64,000 nucleotides of DNA from Glandiceps talaboti (Eukaryota > Hemichordata > Enteropneusta > Spengelidae). The notes under the pieces are model-generated. The model had not been told where the DNA came from and did no database searches. It was given only the letters and a program-made list of their open reading frames with translations. Both the position numbers and the translations under genes were made by a program. The stretch's first letter is position 1, and every line of letters begins with the position of its first letter. Shown piece after piece: positions 28,139 to 43,100 of this stretch. The stretch is from assembly GCF_964340395.1 (NCBI RefSeq), contig NC_135558.1:6596001-6660000 (forward strand). The letters run 5' to 3'.

Positions 28139-31100
28139 GTGAGTATTTCATTCACACGTACGAAAATAAGTGAAGTTCAAAACCTAGAGTCTGTCCGGAA
28201 AGGTATTGAATTAACCTGAAAGTCGGGGTAGGCTTAGACGTGAAATAAATATTAGCCTGTCATGTCGGCATCTAAAATTGATCATAAACACGGGCAAGGA
28301 AATACACACTAATGATATTTCCAATCCTTGTGAATAAGATGTTTTCAATTTTTGGTCAAAAATTTAAACAAGAATCTAATGCTACAATAAAACACGAGGG
28401 AACCAAAATCGAAGATAAATTTGAATTGTCAGGACAATTTGTCTAAAATGGTCTGATGACAGATGTTTTTAAACATTTTTTTGTTAAATTCTCAACAAAC
28501 CTGTCACTCAGTCTACCATTTATTGTAGTTACTGTTCTTTTTATTTAGTACTTCAGAACAAGTGTGTATGTGGGGCAGATGTCATTTGATTGTTCATGAT
28601 TGGCTCTGCAGTTGTCTTCACTGAAGTAGGGAGGGTTATTTTTGTGTTTCCCCACGGATCTGCAGACTGTATGAAACACACAAAAAAAGACTGATGTGAG
28701 AATATTTTAGTGATGCGCACGCAGACCAGAAATACAGCTGAATCATCGAGGGATCGCCGAACGACTGCACGTATCATACACATTTTATGTTCCCCAAGAC
28801 CGATTTAGTTAGATAAGAAACAGGCTTCCCACGACCACTCATTACAAATATAAACAACACCACACTTCTGCCGACAAGCAGGCACTGTATGTGCACACAC
28901 ATATCACCACAGGGAACCATGCAAACCGACTGTCATATATTAGGATAAATGGAAGTACATGTATACACAATAAAAGAGACCCACTTCCACTCATCGATGA
29001 ATATACGATGCATTTGTGCTCATACTATCGATTGCGTTGACCCGTCCCGTTTGAGGGAACTAAACACATCGTGATAACTGTGGTCTTCACAACATTATTT
29101 TGCATAAATTTCACCAGTGGGATCTGTAAGTGGGATTTCAAAGATATCGGCACTGCGAGAAATCAAAACACTTCGCTGTGCCATAACAAAGCGTCATTGA
29201 TACTGTTTCAACTTCCATGTTTTGACTGTCGCACTACGACAGTGATGAACACGTTAGCGGCTTTCACAGTCATTCATGTTTCAATATCACTTGAAAACAT
29301 CTACAAATCTGTTTGGAATTACTAAACTATTGCTGAATAATTGTTTCAGGCGATCGAACTTTTTGGTTTTCACGTTAAACAGAAGTTCCTGAAATCAAAA
29401 GACTTTTAACGGTTTGTTTTGTCATCCCGACTATAAGTATAAGCTTAAATGATGATACTTGGGACGCACACGTCAACCAATTTCTTCCGACTTGGATGAT
29501 ACACGTAAACCGACTGCCAAAGCAAGGGGTTACACTGTTCATGTAATATTGCAGACATTGTTTGTTTTCTTGTACCTGCAACTCTAGCTTTGAGTATTAC
29601 CTTATGCCAAATTCTAGTCGGGTAGGCTGTTTAGACACGATGAGGTCCAACGTACGCAAATATAAACAACAACACTGCACTCTATACTACGTACGTAACG
29701 GTGTGTGACCTTGTCAACGAAAATTACCAAAGGTGCCATGGTACAAGCCGATCGTTCAATCGTAGTGGCAACACTTATAGGACATTCACGATAATTGAGT
29801 TGAATAGACTATGAGAGGGCATCGCTAAAATGCTCCTAAGGTTCACAGTTAGGCCACGTTGTGAAACGAATAAAAATGTAAATCCGGAAATTACCGATGA
29901 TGAGATGTCACGTTTGACATGACCTCTAAACTTCGACTAAATTGTCGTAGATAGCGTGGTATTGTGAACGTTTTTTCAGTACTAACAACAAGTTGATCGT
30001 TCGACTGATGTTGATTCAATCCTTCTATTAACGTGAAAACCATAAAGTTCGATCACCTGAAACATGTGAAATAATTATTTAGCCGTAGTTTAGTAATTCC
30101 AAACAGATTTGTAGATGTTTTCAAGTGATAGTTGAAACATGTATGACTGTGAAAGCCGCTATAACGTGTTCATCACTGTCGTGGTGCGACAATCAAAATC
30201 AACTGTGTATAAATTATGGAAACGTGTGAATAAAACGAAAATGAAGAAATTACGTTTCTTGTGCGTCAGTTTTAAAATGACACGGCCCCTAAGTTTGATG
30301 TTGCGGCATACTCTCAAGCATGAAGCAACACATTAATCGTAACAGATACTCACTACATACAGGACACACTTCAAGTTCAGTTACAGTCACTAATAGTAAT
30401 ACCAAGCTAATAGGTAATACGTAGGCTAAAACCATCGATGGTTCAGCAAGAATTATGAGACACTCCCAACAGTTTAAAACTAAGACCAAAACCAGAACTT
30501 CAAAATCAACATGTACAGTGTACAAATCCAGAACAGTCTTTTGTAACACAGACTCTTCATCTGTCAAAGTTGGCGGAGGAAATACATGGTAGTTGAAATA
30601 GTATGCAATGACGCTTTGTTATGGTACAGAGAAGTGTTTTGTTTTCCTGCAGTGCCGATATCTTTGAAACCCTACTTACAGATCCCACTGGTGAAATTTA
30701 CGTAAAATAATGTTGTGAAGACCACAGTTATCACAATGTACCTAGTTCCTAGTTCTAGTATTATTGAAAATTATATGAATTTACGTCTTTCAATGTGAGA
30801 GTCACTTGCAACTTTGAATCAATACACTTGTATGCGTCAAAATCTAATCCTGCAATGTGATGACTTTCAATAGCTTGTTTGTGCCGAGGACGATGAGTGT
30901 GTCTGTGTATCAGTAGGGGTTGGATGATGTTGTTTATATTTGTATTGAGTGGTCTGTGGGAAGCCTGTTTCTTATCTATCTAAATTGTTCTTAGGGAACA
31001 TAAAATGTGTATGATAGGCACAGTCGTTCGGCGATCCCTTGATGATTCAGCTGTATTTTTTTTGCCAAAACGCAGGGTATATACCCCGCATATGGTTTGA

Positions 31101-34100
31101 TGTGTGACAGATTCATCTTCATATGTAGTGTTTTTTTGTATAAACACATGTATGGATATACAACCCACATGGTTTAATGCGTGACACATTTGATGTGTTT
31201 AAACACAGGGTATATTATAACCAGCATGGTTTGGTGCGTGACACATTCATCGTCATATGTAGTGTTGCTTTGTATAACACAAAAGATATATACAACCCAC
31301 ATGGTTTGATGCGTGACACATTTGATGTGTACAAATGCAGGGTATATTCACATGGTTTGATGCATGACAGATTTGTTTTCATGTGGCCAAAATGCAGGTA
31401 AAATTGAAACGTCACCTTTTAAATGCCAGTAAATTTAAATTGTCACCTGCTGAATGCAGGTATTTACAAATTCCAGTAATTACGAACACATTATGCAGAC
31501 TACTGTTATAGTCTAAAAAGATCTGGTTCTCTTGATGGAATCCGATTTTTGAAAAAAATGATGGTCCACAGACTTGTTCTCATAAGGGCCCGATAACACA
31601 AGTTTGGTGTGACCCATATTGCTTGAACATAGCATAAACCATGATATTGCTCCCTAGTTTGATGCGACCCACAATGTTTGAACCCTGACTAGACTATAAT
31701 TAATATTCATAAGGTATATACATTTTAATATCAAGAATATATGCATATATTTTGAATAGTTTATGATTGTGACCACTTGTTAGCCATTGTACTTATTGTT
31801 ATCTGTGGATGTTATGTTTTATTTATTGCAGTAATTTGAATATACATATGTTGCAGACAATGAAATTATTGAATGTATATTAATGTATATTGTGTTTTAA
31901 TGTTTAATGACAGGGACGAGATTATGAAGCCAATAGTCTGGAACGCCATAGCGATACAGTCGTCAAGTGGGTAAGTCTCCTTTAAAGTATGTTCTCAAAG
32001 TTTGGTTTGTATGTATAGCTGATAGGTAGAAACAAAGCTATAACTTTGTAATGGTTTAGTCACAGTAGTGGTAACTACTAGTCTCACAGTGGTGAAACAA
32101 CTACAGTTACATGTATAATAACGCAATCTGAAACAAAACGTCTTCTGGTTCGACAAAAAACTTACTAAACTGCTGCATTTTATCGTCTGGCCCATAAAAT
32201 CTTACCAGCAGTAATATTTGTCAAGCAAGATGATGAAACATAGTAGGGTTAGTAAGATTTTAGTTGAGTCAGGACGACTGTTGACAGTCTAGCGGAAAAC
32301 TTGAATATGTGCAGGCTGGTACATCACACTGCTGCATGCATAGATCTGTATAATGTTGACGGTAACTTTTAGTTCCTTGACTTGAGCAATAGTTACATGA
32401 AGTTGATCATCATTCAAAGTCCGAGGGGGTCGAGTGTAGTAAGATTTTTGTTGAGCCAGTGGATAAAATGTAGCAGTTATTACAGTTTTTGTTGAACCTG
32501 ATGATGAAATATAGCAGTGGTATAGTAAGATTTCATGATTTTACTGTACTTGCCATGCCATGTATCACTATTTTTTAGAGTCTTTTCTCATTCCTCTCTG
32601 TCTCTTACCTTCTTCCTCTATGCTACCATCGATCTAGATCAATACAGAACTAGAAGAAGTTTCATGAAATTACTTTATTTAGATGACAATATCATCTCAA
32701 GTTGGCTATGTTTCTAATGTTCAAGTCCCACTTCAGATTAAGATTGTTATTTCAGTTTGAGATACAGTTGTCTGACAGGGCTATAGAAAAAGTCTGTCTA
32801 TAGCAAACTAATGATCGTATGTTATCCTTATGGCTGCACTGATAAGATAATGGTAATACAAGAAGTTCCTGGGATTGAATCCCTGGCCTTCTATCAGAAT
32901 TAGCACAAAGCTTGGTAAAAGAAGTAAAATATTTAGTCAGGTCATTTCTTGTACTGCTTAAAACAGGCTGTGAACAAGGTATATAACCCACATGGTTTGA
33001 TGTGTGACACATTTGATGTGTTTAAACACAGGGTATATAACCAGCATGGTTTGATGTGTGACAGATTCATTTTCATATGTAGTGTTACTTTGTATTATCT
33101 CAAGGATATACATGTACACAACCTTCATGGTGTGATGTGTGACACATTCATCGTCATATGTAGTGTTGCTTTGTATTATCTCAAGGATATACATGTACAC
33201 AACCTTCATAGTTTGATGTGTGACACATTTTATGTGTTTAAACACAGGGTATATAACCAGCATGGTTTAGTGCGTGACACATTCATCGTCATATGTAGTG
33301 TTGCTTTGTATAACACAAAAGATATATACAACCCACATGGTTTGATGCGTGACACATTTGATGTGTACAAATGCAGGGTATATAATTCACATGGTTTGAT
33401 GTGTGACAGATTTGTTTTCATGTGGCCAAATAAAAAAAATAGTGTGTTTCCGATAACCTGACCATACCTAGTTTAGGTCGTCGACCCTAAACATTTTTTG
33501 CATGCAAAAAGGTACAATGGTAACAATTTACTTCTATTTCTGTGTACACCTCCATTGCTTTTGCCTCATATGTGGTCACTTTTTGAACAAATCGAAATCT
33601 TTGTTTAAACATAGATATATACAAGTCAACTCACATGGTTTGATGCGTGACAGACCTATTTCCATATTGTCGCACCAGTGTAGTATACAATAGAATAGAA
33701 GATACATAATTATTGCACTGACATGTCAGATATGTTATGTAACTTTGTATAAACACAGGGTATCCAACAGACATGGTTTAATGTGTGACAGATTCATCTT
33801 CATGTTATGCAATATTACTTTCAACACATACACAATGTACTTTTATTGTCCAATTGGGATGAAAGTCTGTGTCTCTGTGTGTGCATGTATGTCTGTGTCA
33901 TCATTTTCTCAGTTAAAATCAAGAAAAAAATCAAGGGTGAAATTGTGGTCAAAATGTTAGCAAAATTAAGCCATTTTAGAATCCAATATGGCCGCCAAAT
34001 CCAATATGGCCGCTGAATACTGCATTAACTCTATGGGAAAATAAAAGATTGAAGATTTCCTTGAAAACAGGATGGTCAAACCCCTAACCCCCACCCATTT

Positions 34101-37100
34101 CTTGTATTAAGTCAAAAGAACCAGAAGCATGCTCCCATATGGCAAAGTCTGGAGAGATTTTAAGAATTTTGACTTTTTAGTGAAATTTGCCCCCAGGGTT
34201 CAAATGGTACAGTATACAAGTGTAGTTTCTGATCACTACTGTAACAGCTGTGTATGTTGAAATTAGTAAGGAATATTAGCCTTGATTTCAAGTATTCAGA
34301 TACATGTAAAGAAGATTAATTTGTCTGCCTGATTGTAACGGTTGTTGTACAGGTGTTGTTGCCATGAGATTTCATTACCCAGATTGATGTAGGGAGTAGT
34401 AACATCTAACATCAGCAAACTTTAGATAATAAACTACATGTAAATGTTGTGACTTATCACATGTAGAAGACAAAAAACACTTTGTATTACAGTGCCCCCT
34501 CTATGATAGACATTTAAAAAGAACTTTTTTGAAAATATGAAAGTAACATAACCAATTTTAATCTGCTTCCAGAAGAATACAAGTTCAAAGAAAATACATC
34601 TATCACTCTAGGCCAATTTATTAAACAGAGCTATTCAACATATCAAATCCACCTCAAAGTTTAAATACATATAACTTTACGTTTGAAATGTACTCTTTTT
34701 AAAAATATATTTTGATTTATGTGCTATTATTATATTAGTGAGTAGTTTTTCTTTGTAGTATAGATTAATTCAGTTTAAATTTGTTCTTTGTTTCATGTTA
34801 TTGTACTTTAATAATCCCCCCTCCCTCTCGATAAATTATGTGTACTAAAAAAATAATAATACATGCAACATTCATGGCATATTGCATTGAAGTCCTGGTC
34901 AGAGTGCCTAGGTATGTTGTTACTTTTCTGTATTATCTACATCTTTTGTTTGAAAAACTGGGGTCTTATGAATATTGAATGTGCCAGTTGTCAGTATGTG
35001 GAAATATGAAGACACAAAATTCTATACCAGTATACATGTACATGTGATGTTGTTTGAAAAAGTTTGGTTTTCCCACTGTACAATAAATATTTTGATGTGA
35101 CAAAATGTGTACATGACATTGTGTGCTTTTTTCGGAAAGTGGTCCGTAATGTATTTTGATTTGACGATAGACAGTATGCAAACACATGTGCTCTGATGCG
35201 AGTCATAGCATAACGTCACGCTGTCAGACACGTGAAGTTATGTGCTTTGTTTGTATAGTTGGCTTTTCCCATGGTCCAAAATGTATTTTGATTTGCCGAT
35301 AGACAATGTGCTTTGTTTGCATGCATTTAATTTTTAGTTGGCTTTTCCTATTGTCCGAAATGTATTTTGATGTGACGATAGACAACGTGCAAATACATGT
35401 GCTCTGATGCAAGTCACAGCATAACATCACACTGTCAGACACGTGAGGTTATATGCTTTGTTTCCCCACAGTCCAAAATGTATTTTGATGTGAGGATAGA
35501 CAACATGTTAACACATGTGCTCTGATGTGTTTCATAACGAAACTAGTCTGGATATCAATGTGGTTTCTAACTAAACCACGTCTGGTCAAAGTCCCTCAAT
35601 CAGCACAAAAAGTTGTTCATCCAATCAATGAACCCAACTGACGGAAACAGTACCGTATAAGTAGCATCCTGAGCTGACAAATATACCATATTTGGACATT
35701 ACTATATCTGCCCCAATAAACACCAACTTTATGAGGGACTGTGTTATTAGACCCCACCAGACGGAGTCCGGGACGGGGACTTATGGATTGGGTTCTGTCT
35801 GCCCGTGCGTCCGTCCGTCCATCCGTCCATCTGTCCGTCCGTCCGTCTGTCCGTCTGTCCGTCCGCAGCCGTTTCTTGGAGATGCCTCATCATGTCACAG
35901 CGTACCTTTCAGACTACGTTCCCCTTGTCATGACAATGTAGTCTGTTGACAAGGAAATCATATTTTAGACATCAATTGTACAACATGCTTACAAATACCA
36001 CTATTAAATATTATGTTGTAAATCTTCTGATTTATGTGTTGTATTTATTTGTTGTTTTCACTCACTTTTCTTTAAAGGTAAACTTTCTGTGGAATTTTAC
36101 ATGGTATATGTCTCCTGGTGTTGGACTGTATCTGTATAAAAGAGGTAAGTTGTAGTAAATGTTGTATTACCATGGAAATCAAGTTATATGCAAACTACGA
36201 TAGACACAAAGTAAAGCTAATTTTGCAAAATTATATACACTATCAATGGATATTGATTTACACTCTGCAGCAAGTATTTCTGAAGTGGTCACACATTCAA
36301 CCTCAGTCAGTCTTTGCACTATCTTCATTACAGGGTGATTATATCTACACAGACAACTAACTTAGGCTCTGATGTCACCCACTTGTGTAATCTACCACAT
36401 GCAACAACAATAGTTTTAGTCTGTGTCTATCTTAGTTTGCTGATAACACATTTTCCCAGTAGTTAGTGTCTCTTTACTATTTAAACTATTTGTGTGTGTG
36501 TGACCAACCCTGCAAAAAATAAAGAAATAACGCCATCTATAACAATGAAAATCGCCAGAAAGGCAACACATATCGTACCAATCTTCAGTATATAAAATAA
36601 AAGACAACACTGATGCTGTCATTATTCAGTTTAAAAAATGAAACATTTTGTTTGTAATTTGTCTGTACAGTTGGAACAGCGCCATCTAGAGTTATAATAT
36701 TGCATGAGGATTGAGAACCTATAATGTGTTCATTTGCAGTCCTATTATTTTTTTGTTTATTACTCTCTTCATCATTGGCAAGTCAAAATTACACAATGAT
36801 ATAAACAAAATAACAATAGACTACAACCAGACAGAAAGACCATATACATATACCCAAAACACTAGTGACAACATGTACAATAGACTACAACCAGACAGAA
36901 AGACCATATACATATACCCAAAACACTAGTGACAACATGTACAATAGACTACAACAAGACAGAAAGCCCATATACATATACCCAAAACACTAGCGACAAG
37001 GAAACAATAAAAATCCAAAAATACCCCAAAAGACAGTGTGTATTAAATGGAATGAACAAACAGGTGACAAGCACCTCTACTAGTGTCCAACTAACATCAA

Positions 37101-40100
37101 AAACACATCAGTTCTAAAATAAATTATCAAAGTGAATGTACAAAAACTGATATTAATAATAACAAATTCATTGACATTAAACTTTTTTGCACACATGACA
37201 TTTACAGAGAACCATGTACAGAAGACAGTCAGTTCAAATGAATTCACAAACTTCTGGTAATAAATGATGAAAGCATAGATTTAAATGATGACACATTCTC
37301 CGCATATCCAATTCTATGTATATACATGTATGTGTGATGTTTAATTTTATACCTGCAATATACACCTGCTTTCATTTTTTCCTCCCATTCCAGGTTATTT
37401 TACATCTGATGGTGTGACAAGTATTGCCAGATTTACTGGTACTGTATTTATTATCTTGTGTGGAGCTGTCATTTTTAGAGGTAGGTCTATTATTTTTTTT
37501 AAATTTTCCTAACTTTTAGAAGTAAAATCAACTTCATCAATAGTGGAATTAAATCCTAGTGATGTGATGAACAAAGACTAACAGCATCAATGATAGAGAG
37601 GGATTTTATGGGTGAACCCATGCTTTTGTAGGGATCGATCGATTTTCAAGTGACAAGTATAGAAAATTTATAAAAAATTTAAATACTTCAGCTTTTGACA
37701 TTTTTTTTGACTCTTGTAGGAATTGGCAGATTTTCCAATGAAGAATATAGAAAATTTATTAAAATTTTGTATGAAGCAAAGATGAACAAAAACACTGAAA
37801 ACAGAGTGAGTATTATATATATATATATATATGTTACCATGCATGATAATAATAATAATGTTGGTTTCTTATATAGCGCTTTCCCACTCCGTGCTCAAAG
37901 CGCTTTACAATTATTACCCCTGGCTCAGATCAGAACGGCACAATGGCCCTTTAGTCTTCCTCAACTCCCTGGGGAGCATACAATCCATTGCAGCCATTTA
38001 AGCGCATAGGATTAAAGCCTTCACATTGCAACCTACATCCTACCAGGTCCCTAGTTATACAGCTGGGTTGACTGAGGCACAGTCGTGGTTCAAATCTTGC
38101 CCAAGGACTTTAGCCACTCAGAAACAAACAGCAGGCTGCGACGGGGCTCGAACCTGCAACCTGTAGATTCCAAGCCGGTCACGCTAACCATTCACCCATC
38201 ATGACTCCACATGATGTCCGGAGATTTGTGACACACAAAGTGGACATACATTTGTACCAGATGGTATAGCGCCCTCTGTAGTTTGAAAACATGCTGAATA
38301 TTTCCCTGACACAAGCTCAGTGATTATCATGTGTTCATCATAGAATGCCACCACAACAAAACTTTTCACAAATATTGCATACTATTAAAAGGCTCTCACA
38401 AGATTTTAAGATAATGGAAAAATTAAACAGCACTATTTCAAAATGTTTTGCTACTGTGGCGCTCACTCTAAGTAGGTCACAGCCACTTCCGTTTTGTTGT
38501 TGCATTCGTGATAGCGTCTGCAGTGACATGTGATTTAGCAAGAGTACTTTCAGAAAATTGAGTTGACTGTCAGACCCTTTTGTTTGCTCACGATTATTTC
38601 TTTTTCAAACACTGGAAATATACATGTATCTGTACATATTATAAGGTACCTATTTCTCAGTTTATTAGGACAGAACTTTTAACTTTCTTCAGAAATAACT
38701 TTTGCTAGATTGCTGCTGCTGCAAGCGCTATTGCGAATTATTGATCGATTACAAAGGGACAAAACAGAAGTAGCTGCAACCTCCCTAAAGTGAGTGTGCT
38801 ACCAGCGGCAAAACATTTCAAAATTTCGAATTTGCTATTTCAAATGAAGTCATGGAAATTATCATTGACAGCAGCTAATATCATTTGGGATGAGCTACCA
38901 TCTCCTGAGTCTCTTTTTTAAACCTATACTACCAGAAAGTCAAAGTGTATAATCAGTCACATTAATTACCCATTGTTTTGATATGTTACCATCTGGTACA
39001 TGTTATAGGCCTTTTAAAACCAAAACTAATTGTTTCAAAAACAAGTTTTTTATCCAACTGCTGTTTGTACTTTTAATGAGTCTTTATGTTGTTGTCGTAT
39101 CATAGTTTTTTTTTAACTGAATGTATTTTTTTGGGGATAAGTAATCTGTACATTTTGTTGTTAACATCAAAAAATAATGATTTTGTCTAAAATATGGTTT
39201 TCAATTGTTACTTTTACCACAGAGACGGCTAGCCCTGTATGACTATCACTTCAAAGCCTGGCCTGTAGACTTTAGTTGGCATGAGGTATCAAGGTAAGGA
39301 TTTTTTATCTTCTAGACACAACCAGACAATTTATGAAAGACAATAGTATTTGTATTTGTGCTATTAAAGGCAAAAAAAAAATTGTTTTTGATAACCTGAC
39401 CAACCCTAGTTTAAGCCGCCAACATTTTTTAAACATTCAAAGTAAAAAAATGAGAAATTCTTTGTCTTCTTGACCTTCATGCATGTCTGTTTTCTTTCCC
39501 CAGTGATGTCTGTACATACATGTATTTCATCAAACTATCACAGAAGGGGAATCTCAACATGAAACCTACCCTATTTTCCTATGCCATGTTATCGAAAACA
39601 CACAATTATTTTTCTTTGCCTAAGGATTGGACATTTAACACAGGGAAGGGGTGGGATGGTGTATGTAGATCTGGTAAAAAATACATAGATTGGATGGTGT
39701 GGGATGGTGTGGAGATCTGGTTAGACATTTACAAATTATTGGATGGTGTGAATTTGTGTTCTGATGAATGCATGTTGTTATTTTTCAGTGATGAAAAGAA
39801 ACCCAAGTCAACCCCCAAAAAATACAAATCAAAACGTCTGGCTGAGAAAGTGAAAGGTTTACCATGTCAAGTTTTAAGGTAACTATAGAATCAATCTGTC
39901 AGTATTTGTATTTGTATAAATCTGTCCTTTCCCTTCCTTCCAGTAAATACTGTTCAGAACTAAACAAAAACTTTACACTAAACAAAATATAGGTAAATAA
40001 AAACAGCTTATTTGGCACATTATTTGAAACTAAAGCGCCATAAATCAGAAGGTTATAGGTTCAAAGCTTCACGCAGTCTGTGACCAGCAGGAAACCTACA

Positions 40101-43100
40101 TATAAATTATACAGATATACATAAATGTTCGGCACATCTTCTAGCTGAGGAAACCATTTAGTATGTCTTTATGTGCTAAATAGTATACTGAGTGTAATAT
40201 TTCCCAAAGTAGTGTAAACAGAGGTACTTTCATTCACATTTTTAATTGAGAATTTGTTTCAAATAAATTTCATGAGGGCGATATGTACTTGACTGTTATC
40301 CAAGTTTCCCCAAACTTTTACATGTAAAGGGTGATTTCACATGATTTGTGTGACCTCAGTACAACCTGGAATATGAATGGATATTCCAGGCCTACACTGC
40401 ATATAAATTAATGAATGATGCTCATTATGCTAGACGACTTTTGCCGTGTAACATGCTCACAGAGCACCTATGAAACTACTGTTATTACAGAGTGTTTTTA
40501 TCTCCTAATGTTGGACTACATTATTGTGAAAATACAGGAAAGAAATCTATCACAGTAATTTTGAAAGTAGTTGTATTTTGGGGACTGTATTCATGAAAAT
40601 GTTGGCTTGATACACGTTGGAAGTGTCAAGACACTGACCCGGAATTGAAAATTAGCATTTTTAACATAGAGGTAAGTATGTGTAGGTTTCGTTAGTAGGC
40701 TACTTAGTACATCATTGTTGTAATTGACACAGTGTTGTCACATGTATATTACATATTCCTTACTGAATTCAAATCTGTCATTTTAGTTATGTACTCGTCC
40801 ATACATTTGGTCGTCGAATGATTTATCCTGGTTCAGTGTCTGTGCTAGCATCAGCTGTAGGTGAGTAATATAATCAGGTATATGGTTGGGATGGGTTGTT
40901 TGAATGTGTGAACAATTTAAAGTAATAAATCAACAGACTGACACAGTTGGTTAGGATTTTATTTAGAGTCTCTGGCTAGATAATAAATCAAAACGCAGTG
41001 ATTTTGGTCATAAAATCTTATCATCAGTCCAAAATTATAAATTCAGAACCTCAAACAGTGCTGAATAGACGGGTCCAATATTTGATTTTGATATTCACAG
41101 GAAAACGGTTTTTTTTTTTCGTAAAGGTAAATATTCCCATCCGAAAATAATATGGGTTATTTGTTTTATTTATCAGGTCCTATGTTACAACAAGGCAGAG
41201 CCAAGCTAATAGATGACCACAAGGGAATGAGAGCCAAGCTTCTGGCAAGAGATGGAAATAAAATTGATACTATGTTTATAGATAGACGGAACAAAGAAGA
41301 ACAATTCAGTAACGGCAATATCTTAGTAAGGAATAATTGCACAATGTCACACAAACTCGATAGATGAATTTAAAAATTCATGGTGGGGTAGGGGGGGGTC
41401 TGGTATCAGTGCAATTGCTGAACTTCATTTTCACACTTCTAACCAAATTTAGAAAGCTTTCACTCCTTCAACAATAACAGGTTCTGTATTTATTATTGAA
41501 ATGTCAGTTCATGAAAATGTACTGCTAATGTGATATACAGTGCTGGGTTTGTGCTAATATTTAATGTGTTTATTATGTTTTTACATTGCATTGCATTGAT
41601 TGTAGTGATGCGACTGCTGCAATTTTCATCACGGGGGACATTATGTATAAACACATCGATGTCGCAGTAAATTTTTCAGATAAACAGATGTAAAGATAAC
41701 AAAACCCCATGACCCATAAGTGGCAGTGTGGGTACTTGTGCTTGCCGTGTTTTCTGCCTTACTTTCAATTGCTACACTCGTGAAAGTATGTCAGCGTAGA
41801 ACACTGTAACAACTGATGCACATACCCCATGTATGTCACACTTGCACTCACCTATCATGGAGTATAACACTCTTACACTGGTTTACAATTTGTAAACGGT
41901 AGATGATATAATATGAACTGATAGAAAGTCACCGGTGTATACACTGCCATGGCACCGAGTGTGTTGGTGGTACATGTACTTTTCCTGCTAGAATTTACAA
42001 CATATTGTATTTCCGTTGTTATTTACAGGTTGTGTGTTGTGAAGGCAATGCAGGTTTTTATGAAATTGGGTGTACTTGCACACCTATTGAAGGTATATAT
42101 GTGATAAACTATAAACAAAGTATTATAGGAATTTTTCAACAAATTTTCTGCTAAGTAAACTACATTTAATGTATTTACCAGAATTGATGCAAGTTTACTG
42201 ACTTAGTCATCATGAAAAAGCACCCAATATGATTGAAATTTTTTTGTCATGTACATAATTTAGATTTTAGTTTCACATAACATATATGATATATCTTCCC
42301 ATAGCTGGTTACTCAGTATTTGGATGGAATCATCCAGGATTTGCAGGTAGTACGGTAAGTTTGTTAAAATCTTTACAATAATATGTCTGGTAGCAGGCAG
42401 GTGTCCTAGTAAGACACTGAAATTGTTCAAATCAGTTTTATTGCATAATAGGTATGTGAACTGTGAAAAAGTGACCTTTGGTGAAAAGAGTTAAAGTCAG
42501 AAATTAAGTTTGTCAAGTTTTGGCATTAAAAGACATTGAATCATGAATAAGTGATCACACATTGTACTAAATTGACACAGGGCTACCATTCCCAGAGAAG
42601 GAAGCCAGTGTAGTAGATATCTGAATTCTGATTGGTCACTAGTCAATTAGATATGCAAATTTATGCTTGATTATTTTAATAATTGATGACATGTTAATTT
42701 GATTGATACAGGGTAAACCGATGCCACAGAATGAAGCCAATGCAGTAGATGTTGTAATGCAGTATGCTATCCATAAACTAGGTTTTCAAGTGGAAGATAT
42801 CATCTTGTTTGCATGGTCAATAGGTGGATATTCAGCTTCCCTGGCAGCAGCTAATTATCCAGATGTCAGGGCTGTGGTGAGTTTTTCATAATACATTGTA
42901 GGAGATACAAGGAGTCGTTAGAACAGGTTTATTCGATTCCTCAAGAAATTCAAGCCCTTCCCAAAAAAAACAAAACAACAAGCAAAAGAAGAGAAAGCAA
43001 TTCCGTTAAACAGATATACATTCCTATTTCATTTTTCAATAACCTGATAATACTTTTGGTTCATTATCAAAAGGGAGCTGTTATGTTTAGATGGGTATTC

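Noticed and set aside
32949-33461. 170-codon open frame
   Set aside because: It is a translation of the catggtttgatgtgtgac repeat field, with no domain and no donor or acceptor logic. Its reading frame repeats because the DNA repeats.
35692-35949. Open frame rich in Ser-Val-Arg-Pro
   Set aside because: It is a translation of the GTCC/GTCT microsatellite.
38140-38209. tRNA gene
   Set aside because: A and B boxes are present, but the rest does not form a tRNA acceptor and the unit continues into a SINE body and tail.
39520-39882. 120-codon open frame overlapping ABHD16A exon 7
   Set aside because: Only its last part (from 39789) matches ABHD16A. The upstream part is intron sequence that happens to be open.
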